DNA of 64,000 nucleotides. Source: Streptomyces sp. WAC 01529 (lineage in GTDB: Bacteria > Actinomycetota > Actinomycetes > Streptomycetales > Streptomycetaceae). A model generated the notes under the pieces. That model searched no databases, was not told where the DNA came from, and saw only the letters and a program-made list of their open reading frames with translations. Within the stretch, counting starts at the first letter, position 1. Every line of letters starts with the position of its first letter. Shown one piece after another: positions 34,845 to 42,639 of this stretch. The stretch covers positions 2,243,001-2,307,000 of the forward strand of contig NZ_CP029617.1 in assembly GCF_003945545.1 (NCBI RefSeq), read 5' to 3'. Made by a program: the position numbers and the translations under genes.

Positions 34845-35570
34845 TCAGCCCCGCAGGGGCCAGGCGGCGGTGTCCTGCTGGGGCTCCCCCGCGACCCGCG
34901 CGCACTCGTCGGTGAGCGTCTCCAGGAGCGTCAGCGGGTCCGGCAGCGGATGCTCGGGGCCGCGCACCCAGCGCACGTCCAGGTCGCCGGGGAGCTTGGC
35001 GGGCGGCACCAGGACGTACGAACCGCGGCAGTGCCAGCGCAGGCCGGGGTGCTCGTCCATCGTCTCGGGGTGGCAGTCCAGCTCGCAGGGCCACCACTCG
35101 TCCTCGTCCTCGGGGGTGCCGCGGGTGGCGGTGTAGAAGAGCATCCGGTCGTCGCCCGACTCGGCGACGGGGCCCACCTCGATGCCGGCCGCGAGCAGCC
35201 GCCGCAGCGCCTCGCGCCCGGCGTCCAGGGGCACGTCGAGCACGTCGTGGACCATGCCGGTCGCGGTGATGAAGTTGGCCTGCGGCTGGTGGCGGGCCCA
35301 GCGCTCGATCTGGCCGCGGTCGGTCGTGGACTGCGTCTGCCAGGCGAAGGAGACGGGGTGCCGGGCCGGGGTGGGGCAGCCGATGCGGTCGCACGAACAT
35401 CGGTACGCCGAGGGATACGCGGCCGGGGCGAGCGGCAGACCGGCGCCCGCCGCGGCCAGCAGCAGGTCCTCCCGGGCCCGGTCATCGGCCGTCGTGTCCT
35501 TGGGACGACGGCGCAGCCACTGGGAAATCCTGCCCTGCCCGCCGGACCGGCTGCCGAACTCCGCGCCCAT
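34845..35570 (-). CDS. Primase/polymerase-like (prim-pol) domain protein
   Basis: 241 residues annotated by resemblance to the N-terminal bifunctional DNA primase/polymerase family common in Streptomyces. Seen: ADDRAREDLLLAAAGAGLPLAPA, a Cys cluster CSCDRIGC near residue 60, HPVSFAWQTQSTTDRGQIERWARHQPQANFITATGM, and GSYVLVPP near the C-terminus. The catalytic DxD of active prim-pols is not obvious; VHDVLDVPLD may be the degenerate site. No helicase or mobile-element gene nearby, so probably a domesticated, possibly inactive paralogue. Confidence 0.65.
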   Translation of the reverse strand: MGAEFGSRSGGQGRISQWLRRRPKDTTADDRAREDLLLAAAGAGLPLAPAAYPSAYRCSCDRIGCPTPARHPVSFAWQTQSTTDRGQIERWARHQPQANFITATGMVHDVLDVPLDAGREALRRLLAAGIEVGPVAESGDDRMLFYTATRGTPEDEDEWWPCELDCHPETMDEHPGLRWHCRGSYVLVPPAKLPGDLDVRWVRGPEHPLPDPLTLLETLTDECARVAGEPQQDTAAWPLRG

Positions 35571-35737
35571 CTAGCCCCTCACCTCGCCGTTGTGCCGAAA
35601 GCATGACCCATGGTCCCACCATCCTGCGCCTCCGGGGGCCGGAGCCCACATCCGGGGTACCCGGGGTGATGCCAGCCGCCGGATGACATCACGCCCCATC
35701 GCGGACTAAGTGGTGAATTGCCCTTTACCCCCCTACG

Positions 35738-36595
35738 GTGTCGCCCATGGTCATTACGACTGCGCTGACAGGCCTCACGGCGCTGACCCTCACGGCTCCG
35801 AGCGGCTTCCTCGCCCCGATCGAGTGGGGCCGCGGGCCCCTGACCCTGGACGCGCTCCCCCGCGTCGTCTACACCGCGCACCGCGGCGGGGCCCTGGAGG
35901 TCCCGGAGAACAGCATGGCGGGGCTCCTGACGGCGTACGAGCGCGGCACCGCCCAGGTCATCGACTTCGATACGCGGATACTGCGCGACGGCACGCTGGT
36001 GGTCATGCACGACAAGACCCTGGACCGCACCACGTACGCGACGGGCCCGGTGCGGCTGCTCGACCGGATCCAGTGGCACGGCGTCCTGGTGCGGCCCGAC
36101 AGCTCGCTGCCCGGCCGGTGGCGTCCGGAGCGGGCGCCGACCGTCGAGGAGGTCCTCGACCGGTTCGGCGGGCGGATCATGCTGATGCTGGAGGCCAAGG
36201 ATCCACGGAGCGTGGGGAAGCTCGCCGCGATGATCCGCGCCCGCGGCCTGACCCGCTCGGTCTTCGTGAACACCAACAGGCCCGCGGTCGCGCGCCGCGC
36301 CCACGAGCTGGGCCTGCTGGCGCAGCTGTGGCGCTCCAAGGTCCAGATGCGCACCGACCGGCCCGAGCGCTGGGCGTCGTACGTGGACGTCCTGGACGTG
36401 GACTACAAGGCGCGCGACAGCGATCTGCGGCGCGCGGTGAACTCGGGCGTGCCGCGGGTGTGGGCGCACACGGTGACGACGGCGAAGCAGCGCGACCGGG
36501 TGCTGCGGCTCGGCTGCAACGGCGTCATCACGGACGCCCCGGGCCTTCTGTCGCGTACGCCGATCGAGCCCGCGAGGGCCGCCGGGCGGGTGTGA
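35738..36595 (+). CDS. Glycerophosphodiester phosphodiesterase
   Basis: Hydrolyses glycerophosphodiesters to glycerol-3-phosphate and an alcohol (about 285 residues). GDPD signatures: AHRGGALEVPENSMAGLLTAYERG (HRG..E..ENS), VIDFDTRILRDGTLVVMHDKTLDRTT (metal Asp and second His), MLEAKDP, and GVPRVWAHTV. The N-terminus LTGLTALTLTAPSG is mildly hydrophobic but not a clear signal. The GTG at 35738 and ATG at 35747 are both possible starts; no good ribosome site is seen. Convergent with the TetR gene after 19 bases. Confidence 0.88.
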   Translation: MSPMVITTALTGLTALTLTAPSGFLAPIEWGRGPLTLDALPRVVYTAHRGGALEVPENSMAGLLTAYERGTAQVIDFDTRILRDGTLVVMHDKTLDRTTYATGPVRLLDRIQWHGVLVRPDSSLPGRWRPERAPTVEEVLDRFGGRIMLMLEAKDPRSVGKLAAMIRARGLTRSVFVNTNRPAVARRAHELGLLAQLWRSKVQMRTDRPERWASYVDVLDVDYKARDSDLRRAVNSGVPRVWAHTVTTAKQRDRVLRLGCNGVITDAPGLLSRTPIEPARAAGRV

Positions 36596-36614
36596 GCGGC
36601 GCGGCCGGGGCGGG

Positions 36615-37259
36615 TCAGGACGCCGCGGGGCGCGGGGTGATGCCGTAGAGGGCGTACTCGACGAGCTTGTCCGCGTAGGCGTGGGTCAGGGGGCCCGAGC
36701 GCATCAGCCAGCGCTGGGCAAGGGGGCTCGCCCACAGCTCCAGGGCGATACGGGGGTCGACGTCGGGCAGGACGTGCCCGGCGTCCTGGGCGCGGCGCAC
36801 CCGGTTCACGAAGAGCTGGAGCTGCGGTTCGAGGAGCTTGGCCACGAACTCCTCGCCCAGCTCGGGGTTGAGCAGGCCCTCGGCGGCGAGCGCGCGGTAG
36901 GGGGCGTCGTACTTGGAGTCGTTGAACTCGTCGACGGTGGCCCGCATCACGAACTTGAGGTCGGCCTCCAGGTCCCCGGAGTCGGTGATCTCGGTCTGGA
37001 CGGCGTCCTGTCCCGCGTTCTCGCTCGCGGCCCGGGAGGCCTGCTCGGCGAGGTCGAGGAAGGCGTCGAGCAGGACGGCGCCCTTCGACGGCCACCAGCG
37101 GTAGATCGTCTGCTTGCCGACGCCGGCGCGGGCCGCGATGGCCTCGATCGTCAGCTTGGCGTACCCGGCCTCGGTGACGAGGGCGAGGGCGGCGTCGTAG
37201 ATCGCGCGGCGCGAGCGTTCGCTGCGGCGCGTGGAGTCGGGGGCGGTCTTCTGAGACAT
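36615..37259 (-). CDS. TetR-family transcription repressor
   Basis: 214 residues. N-terminal HTH: SRRAIYDAALALVTEAGYAKLTIEAIAARAGVGKQTIYRWWPSKGAVLLDAFLDL, with the recognition helix VGKQTIYRWW. The C-terminal ligand domain resembles the TetR_C subgroup (VDEFNDSKYDAPYRALAAEGL). ATG at 37259 gives MSQKTAPDSTRRSER; longer frames upstream are ignored. Three phased inverted repeats upstream are its likely operators, and the divergent DUF6243-type gene is the likely target. Ligand unknown. Confidence 0.9.
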   Translation of the reverse strand: MSQKTAPDSTRRSERSRRAIYDAALALVTEAGYAKLTIEAIAARAGVGKQTIYRWWPSKGAVLLDAFLDLAEQASRAASENAGQDAVQTEITDSGDLEADLKFVMRATVDEFNDSKYDAPYRALAAEGLLNPELGEEFVAKLLEPQLQLFVNRVRRAQDAGHVLPDVDPRIALELWASPLAQRWLMRSGPLTHAYADKLVEYALYGITPRPAAS

Positions 37260-37284
37260 GCCGTCGAATGTAGCAGCGCCGAAC

Positions 37285-37355
37285 CGAGACGTACCGTCTT
37301 GACAAGACGCGGCGTCTCGCTCAAAGTGGAGTCCTCGGCGAGACGATCCGTCTCG
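37285..37355. promoter_or_regulatory. Three TetR-type operators, CRAGACG-N3-CGTCTYG
   Basis: Sites at 37285-37301 (CGAGACGTACCGTCTTG), 37303-37319 (CAAGACGCGGCGTCTCG) and 37339-37355 (CGAGACGATCCGTCTCG, perfect). Their starts are 18 and 36 bases apart, multiples of one 18-base step. They fill the gap between the TetR gene and the divergent small gene. Confidence 0.75.
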
Positions 37356-37389
37356 TCGGTTCGGCGGAATTCGATGGAGGTGGGCACAC

Positions 37390-37575
37390 ATGACCCGAGG
37401 CGGATCCGGAAACATGCTGGGCGTCGGCGGCACCCGCAGCAACCTTCCCCGCAAGGCCCTGCGCGGCGCGGGCCGCGGTGGACGCGTCGGCGGCGGGCTG
37501 AGCCCCCAGGAGCAGAAGCGCGAACTGCTGCGCAAACTGCGGGAGGGGCGCGAGTCGGGCGGCGGCCGGGCGTGA
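37390..37575 (+). CDS. Small DUF6243-type protein, 61 residues
   Basis: MTRGGSGNMLGVGGTRSNLPRKAL, then a Gly/Arg-rich middle, then LSPQEQKRELLRKLREGRES. Basic, soluble, helical C-terminus. The GNMLGVGGTR motif is the hallmark I associate with DUF6243 proteins of Streptomyces. GGAGGTG lies 7-8 bases before the ATG. Divergent from, and probably repressed by, the adjacent TetR protein. Function unknown. Confidence 0.75.
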   Translation: MTRGGSGNMLGVGGTRSNLPRKALRGAGRGGRVGGGLSPQEQKRELLRKLREGRESGGGRA

Positions 37576-37669
37576 ACCGCGCGGGGCCGTGAGCGCGGAA
37601 GGCCGTGTCCCGCGATGGGCCGTGAGCACGGCTGCCCGGCGTCGGCAACCACCCGTTCGGTGCACAGCG

Positions 37670-37795
37670 CGAAGGCTCCTCACACCGCACTATGGGCAGC
37701 AACTGCCCCACGGGGGGCGGCAACTGCCGCACCATGGGCAGCAGCCCGCCCACACCGGGCGGCATCTGACCCCTGCGGTACGTGAGGAGCCTTCG
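37670..37795 (+). ncRNA. Structured leader RNA upstream of ddaH, sequestering its ribosome site
   Basis: 37670-37683 (CGAAGGCTCCTCAC) pairs with 37782-37795 (GTGAGGAGCCTTCG), 14 perfect pairs. After a 2-base bulge, ACCGCA (37684-37689) pairs with TGCGGT (37774-37779). The closing stem swallows GAGGAG (37784-37789), the ribosome site of the next gene. Inside are hairpins GGGCAG-CAA-CTGCCC (37694-37708), GCGGC-AACT-GCCGC (37717-37730) and CCGCCC-ACACC-GGGCGG (37746-37762), with a competing GGGC-AGCA-GCCC (37736-37747). ATGGGCAGCA and GCAACTGCC each occur twice. I do not recognise it as a known riboswitch class. Confidence 0.6.
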
Positions 37796-38629
37796 TTGTC
37801 CCGTTTTCCTCGCTCTCCTCGGCGCGCCACACCCCGGCGCTATCTGATGTGCCCACCGGCACACTTCAAGGTCACGTACTCCATCAACCCCTGGATGGAC
37901 CCCGCCAAGCCGGTCGACGTCCCGCTCGCCGTCGCCCAGTGGGAGGACCTGCGTGACCGCTACCGCTCGCTCGGCCACACCGTCGAGGAGCTGACCCCCC
38001 GCCCCGGCCTGCCGGACATGGTCTTCGCCGCGAACGGCGCGACCGTCGTGGAGGGACGCGTGCTCGGCGCGCGCTTCGCCTACCGCGAGCGCGAGGAGGA
38101 GGCGGCGGCCCACCTGGAGTGGTTCCGCGCGCACGGCTTCACCGAGATCCACGAGCCCACCCACATCAACGAGGGCGAGGGCGACTTCGCCGTCACCTCC
38201 TCCTACGTCCTCGCCGGGCGCGGCTTCCGGGCCAGCCCGCTCTCGCACGGCGAGGCACAGGAGTTCTTCGGCCGCCCGGTGATCGGGCTCGACCTCATCG
38301 ACCCCCGCTACTACCACCTGGACACCGCGCTCGCCGTCCTGGACGACGCGGCGGACGAGGTCATGTACTACCCGCCCGCCTTCTCGCCCGGCAGCCAGGC
38401 GGTCCTGCGGAGCCTGTTCCCCGACGCGGTGATCGCCGAGGAGCCCGACGCCGAGGCGCTCGGGCTCAACGCCGTCTCCGACGGGCTCCATGTGCTGCTC
38501 CCCCAGGCCGCTCTCGGGCTCTTCGAGCCGCTGCGGGCGCGCGGCTACGAACCCATCGGGATGGACCTGAGCGAGCTGCTCAAGGGCGGCGGCAGCGTGA
38601 AGTGCTGCACGCAGGAGCTGCGGGGCTAG
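37796..38629 (+). CDS. ddaH: Dimethylarginine dimethylaminohydrolase (amidinohydrolase family)
   Basis: 277 residues; hydrolyses N-methylated arginines (or a related guanidino compound) to citrulline and amine. Family marks: HFKVTYSINPWMDP, DMVFAANGATVVEGRVLGARF, EGEGDF (substrate-binding acidic loop), YYHLDTALAVLD (catalytic His) and GGGSVKCCTQELRG with the catalytic Cys near the C-terminus. TTG at 37796 is preferred, with GAGGAG 6 bases upstream; ATG at 37850 is the alternative. The frame is open upstream through the leader, but that part reads as low-complexity His/Gln/Pro. Its 3' end overlaps the convergent hydrolase gene by 4 bases. Confidence 0.87.
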   Translation: MSRFPRSPRRATPRRYLMCPPAHFKVTYSINPWMDPAKPVDVPLAVAQWEDLRDRYRSLGHTVEELTPRPGLPDMVFAANGATVVEGRVLGARFAYREREEEAAAHLEWFRAHGFTEIHEPTHINEGEGDFAVTSSYVLAGRGFRASPLSHGEAQEFFGRPVIGLDLIDPRYYHLDTALAVLDDAADEVMYYPPAFSPGSQAVLRSLFPDAVIAEEPDAEALGLNAVSDGLHVLLPQAALGLFEPLRARGYEPIGMDLSELLKGGGSVKCCTQELRG

Positions 38630-40656
38630 CCCTTTCGCAGCTCAGCCGGGCAGAGCCGGCGCGGCTTGTCGTCGCCCTTGAGGCGGGCGTCGGCACAGCC
38701 GCCCGGCAGTCCCCCGTACGCCTTGGTGCCGAAGTTGGCCGTCACCGTCAGCGCGCCCTTGCCGAAGACCGTGCGCTGGACGGTGCGGCCCTTGGTCAAC
38801 TGCCGGAAGGAGGTGAGCTGTTCGGTGCCCGCGGCCTTGTGCAGGGGCGAGAAGTACTTCTGGAGGGCGGCCAGTTCGGCGCCGTGCTTCTTCAGCGAGG
38901 GGCCGTCCAGGACGTAGTTGAGGGGGGTGTTGTAGAGCATGGCGAGCAGAGCGCGGGTGGTCTTCTGGGCGGGCAGCTTCTCGTACGAGAGTTCCCAACG
39001 CTCGGTGTTGACCAGCGAGCCGTGCAGCGCCGTCTCGTAGAGCGGGGCGCGGTAGCGGGGGTCGTACATCGCCTTGGCCAGGTCGGCGGGGAGGTCGACC
39101 GGCTTGAAGAAGACGCCGGGCGCGCCCTCGGGGTAGTAACCACCCCACTTCTCGCGGTCCTTCTGGAGCTTCCACATGCCGTCGGCGACCGGTGTCGCGC
39201 CGCCGTGGTCGAAGGCGAGCGTCTTGTTCGCCCAGGCCTGCGCGGTCTCCGAGCCGAGGACGAGGCCCCGGTCCGCGATGCGCCGCATGCGCGCGAGGCG
39301 GTGCTCGCGGTCCTCGGCCTTGGTCATCCGGTGGCCCTTGCCGTGGTCGCGGAAGAGTTCGCCGGTGGCGTCGACGTCGAGGAAGTAGCTGTCGGCGCCG
39401 TTCGCGACCATCCGGCGGGTGCGGTCGGCGAGGTAGTGGTGCGTCTTCTCCGCCTTCTCGAAGGCGCGCGAGCTGAGGTAGCAGCCGCGGCCGCCGAAGC
39501 CCGTCACCGGCTCGCCCTCGGCGTCACGGACGCAGAAGTCCGGGTAGACGGTGCCGGGCCAGACGGAGTTCGGGGCGTCGGCGGTCTCGGGGTCCTGGCC
39601 GTTGGCGAAGGAGTCGTAGGGGCCGATGAGGTACCCGGCCTTCTTCGCGGCGCGCACCGCCGCCTTGTCGGGGTGCGGCTCCCCGTCGTAGCCGAGCCAC
39701 ATGCGGTCGACGCCCAGCTCGCGCAGCTCCTCGATCCCGGCGCTCTTGCGGGCGTCGCCCCAGGTGTAGGCGTGGAAGGCGCCGAGGAGGCGGGCGGTGG
39801 CGGGGTTCTTCGCGATCTTCCGCTTGAGGCTGCCGAGCTGCCCGCGCTCGGTGAGGTAGGAGCGGTAGTCGGCGGCGGGCGCGACCGGGTTGCCGTCGGT
39901 CAGGGCGAAGGTGACGGAGTAGTCGCGGGTCTTGTCGCCGCCGTCGAAGGTGTGGTCGGCGGTGGCGCGCAGCCGGCCGCCGGGGGCGGTGAAGCCGAGG
40001 GTCGTGCCGATGTCGGTCGGGGTGAGGTAGCTGACGCCCGTGCGCCTGCCGAGGGAGTAGCCCCACAGCGGCAGGGTCAGATCGGCGCCGACGTCGACGC
40101 TGCTGCCCGCGAGGGCGCCCTTGCCGGTGGTCCAGAAGGCGTCCGTGACGGGGATGTCCAGGCCTTCCCCGCGCGGGAGTTGGAGGGCCGACGCGGCGGC
40201 GTCGGTGCCGGTGACGGGCCAGCTGACGGAGGTGTCGCGGTGCGCCCTCAGCGTCAGCGAGAGGCGGCCGTGGTCGGTGCGGGCGGTGACGTCGATGCCG
40301 CGCTCGGGGTAGCTCCAGCGGGCCCGCCCCTCGCCGGTACGCGTCACGGGGCCGGGCCTGCCGAGGTCGGTGTCGGAGGCGTCGGAGAGGGTGAGGGCGC
40401 GGCCGTCGCGGGTGTGGGCGCGTACGGCGAGGGAGGCGGTGTCGACGACGGCCGTACCGCCGTCGACGGCCAGTTCGACCTGCTTGCCGTGGGCGGGCCC
40501 GGCCCCGGCGGTGAAGGCGTAGGTGGTCGCTCCGGCCGCGGTGAGGGCCAGGGCGGCGGAGAGGGCGAGGAAGCGGCCCCGGGACCGCCTGCGGGCGTGA
40601 GCGCGGGCGCCGCCGGGCCGGCCGCCGCCCGCGGGTGAACTGATCTTGGTTGTCAT
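38626..40656 (-). CDS. Large secreted glycoside hydrolase-like TIM-barrel protein
   Basis: 676 residues. An N-terminal basic stretch (ARRRSRGRFLALSAALALTAAGATTYAF) acts as signal or membrane anchor. A beta-sandwich domain (about 60-270) is followed by a TIM-barrel (about 285-560) with MWLGYDGEPHPDKAAVRAAKKAGYLIGPYDSF, SYFLDVDATGELFRD (candidate nucleophile Asp) and VLGSETAQAWANK (candidate acid Glu), then a C-terminal beta domain. The layout resembles GH101/GH129-like alpha-N-acetylgalactosaminidases, but I cannot assign a family. No Shine-Dalgarno site; the promoter lies close to the ATG, suggesting a near-leaderless message. Confidence 0.75.
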   Translation of the reverse strand: MTTKISSPAGGGRPGGARAHARRRSRGRFLALSAALALTAAGATTYAFTAGAGPAHGKQVELAVDGGTAVVDTASLAVRAHTRDGRALTLSDASDTDLGRPGPVTRTGEGRARWSYPERGIDVTARTDHGRLSLTLRAHRDTSVSWPVTGTDAAASALQLPRGEGLDIPVTDAFWTTGKGALAGSSVDVGADLTLPLWGYSLGRRTGVSYLTPTDIGTTLGFTAPGGRLRATADHTFDGGDKTRDYSVTFALTDGNPVAPAADYRSYLTERGQLGSLKRKIAKNPATARLLGAFHAYTWGDARKSAGIEELRELGVDRMWLGYDGEPHPDKAAVRAAKKAGYLIGPYDSFANGQDPETADAPNSVWPGTVYPDFCVRDAEGEPVTGFGGRGCYLSSRAFEKAEKTHHYLADRTRRMVANGADSYFLDVDATGELFRDHGKGHRMTKAEDREHRLARMRRIADRGLVLGSETAQAWANKTLAFDHGGATPVADGMWKLQKDREKWGGYYPEGAPGVFFKPVDLPADLAKAMYDPRYRAPLYETALHGSLVNTERWELSYEKLPAQKTTRALLAMLYNTPLNYVLDGPSLKKHGAELAALQKYFSPLHKAAGTEQLTSFRQLTKGRTVQRTVFGKGALTVTANFGTKAYGGLPGGCADARLKGDDKPRRLCPAELRKG

Positions 40657-40676
40657 GGAGATGTGAATAGTCACAG

Positions 40677-40706
40677 CGTCTAAGAGGTTTATAAGGGGCG
40701 CGTCAA
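40677..40706 (-). promoter_or_regulatory. Promoter of the glycoside hydrolase gene
   Basis: On the minus strand: -35 TTGACG (40706-40701), 18-base spacer, -10 TAGACG (40682-40677). The expected start point lies about 14 bases before the ATG at 40656, matching the absence of a ribosome site. Inferred from consensus only. Confidence 0.5.
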
Positions 40707-40837
40707 CTCCACTCCACGCGCCTCCTCGTGGTACCAATACGGGCGCGCGGGAACAGACAGACGATTCCCGTGCGACGCACCACGACAACCAAACAGTCGG
40801 GCCCGTCCGGGCCCAGGGGGAAGAAGAGGTAAGCGCA

Positions 40838-41353
40838 GTGAACCGCATGCGCACGTCCGTCGCAGTCCTGGCCACCGCAGGGGCACTCACCGCAGCCCAG
40901 CTCGGCACCGCGGGGGCCGCGTCCGCGTCGGCCAAGCCGGAGCCGAAGCCGCGCGCCGCGTCGGCCGCTCCGAGCGCCGCTCCGCGCAGCTCCGGCTGCC
41001 CGATCGACATCGTCTACACCTCCCGTTTCCAGATCGACCGGAACGGCTGGGTGACCAACGGCGGTCTGTACTTCGGGCTGAAGAACAAGAGCAGCAAGAG
41101 CTTCAAGAAGGTCAGCTTCACGGTGACCAACGTCAAGAACATCCGCTTCGGCAAGGCCACGCCGAAGGGCGGCAAGGTCACCCGCAAGACGTCGAAGACC
41201 GTCACGGTGTACGACAAGAGCCTCGCGGGCAAGGCCAAGCTCGGCGTCAAGGTGCGCACGCACCTGCTGAACACCAGGTCCTACAAGGTGAAGTTCTCCG
41301 TGCGCGGCAACGGCTGGAACTGCTCCGTGGACCAGGGCACCTGGGGCGCCTGA
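40838..41353 (+). CDS. Secreted basic protein of unknown function
   Basis: 171 residues from a GTG start (ribosome site AGAGG). Signal peptide SVAVLATAGALTAAQLGTAGAASA, then a Pro/Ala/Lys linker (KPEPKPRAASAAP), then a ~115-residue beta-rich domain beginning SGCPIDIVYTSRFQIDRNGWVTNGG with Lys-rich strands (NKSSKSFKKVSFTVTNVKNIRFG) and a second Cys near the end (GNGWNCSVDQGTW), so one disulfide is likely. The pattern is of an immunoglobulin-like sandwich. Divergent from the hydrolase gene. No function proposed. Confidence 0.75.
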   Translation: MNRMRTSVAVLATAGALTAAQLGTAGAASASAKPEPKPRAASAAPSAAPRSSGCPIDIVYTSRFQIDRNGWVTNGGLYFGLKNKSSKSFKKVSFTVTNVKNIRFGKATPKGGKVTRKTSKTVTVYDKSLAGKAKLGVKVRTHLLNTRSYKVKFSVRGNGWNCSVDQGTWGA

Positions 41354-41354
41354 G

Positions 41355-42353
41355 TCACTGCTCGGACGGGGGCGGCCACGCGTCGCCCCAGTCCGTGTCG
41401 CGCGCCGCGCGGTAGAGGGGGCCGTGGCGCTTGGTCACGGTCTCCCTGCGCAGCTGCTCCTCGGCCCCGCACAGGTCGAGGAGCACCTGGCCCTTGCGGA
41501 TCTGGGGGCGGCGCACCACCCGGTTCGGCGGCGGGAGCGGGTCGAAGCGGGTCGCCGCGACGTAACTGAACTTCTCGTCCTCGTACGCCAGTGAGCCGCC
41601 CTTGACCTGGCGGTGCAGGGACGATCTGCTGACCCGCGCCGCGAAGTGGCACCAGTCTGTGCCGGGTTCGATGGGGCAGGCCGCGCTGTGCGGGCAGGGC
41701 GCGGCGACCTGGTATCCGGCGGCGATGAGCTGCTCGCGTGCCTCGATGACGCGCGTGTAGCCGTCCGGGGTGCCCGGTTCGACGATGACGACGGCCTGCG
41801 TGGCCGCGTGCGCCGCCGCGTCGACGACCGAGCGGCGGTCGGCGTCGGTCAGCTCCTTGAGGACGTACGAGATGGTGACCAGCTCGGCGCTTTCGACGGT
41901 GAGCGAGGCGCCGATGCGTTCGCGCTGCCAGCGGGTGGCGGCCAACCGGGGTTCCGCCGCCGCCAGTTCCCGTCCCAGTGCGAGGGCGGGCTCGGCCCAG
42001 TCGAGGACCGTGACGGGACGCTCGCCCAGCCAGGTCGCGGCGGCCGCCCAGACGGCGGCGCCGGTCCCGCCGCCGACGTCCACGTGGCTGCCGGGCGCCC
42101 AGCCCTCGGGGGCCGCGTCCGCGAGGGCCTCCAGCGCGGAGCGCGCCGCCTCGAAGGTGGCGGGCATGCGGTAGGCCGCGTAGGCGGCGACGTCGGCGCG
42201 ATCCCGCAGGATCGGGGCGGCGGTCGGGGTCCGCCCCCGGTAGTTCTCGATCAGCCGCGCCACGGCCTGCGAGGCCTGCGAGGGCGGCACGCCGTCCAGC
42301 GCCCTCGCGAGGGCGCCGCTCAGCTTTTCCACCGGGGAGTTCAGGTCGTTCAC
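41355..42353 (-). CDS. Rsm22-family small-ribosomal-subunit methyltransferase-like protein
   Basis: 332 residues. The SAM-binding motif HVDVGGGTGAAVWAAAATW lies near 90-105. Rsm22 marks: the Cys cluster CPHSAACP, then DWCHF and a later VLLDLCGAEE, matching the Fe-S ligand set of the bacterial/mitochondrial Rsm22 family, and SSLHRQVKGGSLAYEDEKFSYVA. Mitochondrial homologues assist small-subunit assembly; in bacteria the role is little known. It ends one base past the convergent secreted-protein gene. ATG at 42353 (MNDLNSPVEKL). Confidence 0.88.
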   Translation of the reverse strand: MNDLNSPVEKLSGALARALDGVPPSQASQAVARLIENYRGRTPTAAPILRDRADVAAYAAYRMPATFEAARSALEALADAAPEGWAPGSHVDVGGGTGAAVWAAAATWLGERPVTVLDWAEPALALGRELAAAEPRLAATRWQRERIGASLTVESAELVTISYVLKELTDADRRSVVDAAAHAATQAVVIVEPGTPDGYTRVIEAREQLIAAGYQVAAPCPHSAACPIEPGTDWCHFAARVSRSSLHRQVKGGSLAYEDEKFSYVAATRFDPLPPPNRVVRRPQIRKGQVLLDLCGAEEQLRRETVTKRHGPLYRAARDTDWGDAWPPPSEQ

Positions 42354-42438
42354 CCGCTGATCCTACGGGGGTACGGGGGCGGCGGTCTCGTCTGCCCACT
42401 GCCGCCGTCCGGCGGGTGCGGGCCGTCTCGGGCTGGTC

Positions 42439-42510
42439 GCGCAGTTCCCCGCGCCCCTACGGGGCGCGACCCCGGCCGAGCCCCGTCAGGGGCGCGGGGA
42501 ACGGCGCGAG
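42439..42510. repeat. Dispersed GCGCAGTTCCCCGCGCCCC element, inverted pair
   Basis: A direct copy (GCGCAGTTCCCCGCGCCCCT at 42439, with ACGGGGCGC) and a nearby inverted copy (GGCGCGGGGAACGGCGCG at about 42490-42507). Each contains a GGGGCGC/GCGCCCC hairpin. The pair lies in the 285-base gap between the Rsm22 gene and the serine hydrolase. Confidence 0.8.
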
Positions 42511-42598
42511 CAACCACGACGCACCCGCTGGGCAACCCGCCACGCGACCGCGTCTGCCTACTGCCGCCGTCCGGCGAGTGCGAATCGTCTTCGGCTGA

Positions 42599-42628
42599 GC
42601 GCGCAGTTCCCCGCGCCCCTTCGGGGCG
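42599..42628. repeat. Dispersed GCGCAGTTCCCC element, third copy with hairpin
   Basis: Same element; its tail GCGCCCC-TTC-GGGGCGC (42612-42628) is a perfect 7-bp hairpin ending 11 bases before the serine hydrolase stop codon, a likely terminator for that operon. Confidence 0.8.
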
Positions 42629-42639
42629 CTTTCGCGAGG

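Noticed and set aside
34845-35570. Mobile element or plasmid replication module around the prim-pol-like gene
   Set aside because: No integrase, helicase, att repeats or change in base composition nearby; housekeeping-like neighbours on both sides.
37660-37785. A 41-codon leader peptide (GTG 37660 to TGA 37783-37785) within the ddaH leader
   Set aside because: No ribosome site, many GCA codons unlike local genes, and the sequence is better explained by paired RNA arms. Not fully excluded.
38119-40638. 839-codon plus-strand open frame over the glycoside hydrolase
   Set aside because: Antisense shadow of the real gene; Gly/Val/Arg-rich with no domain signature.
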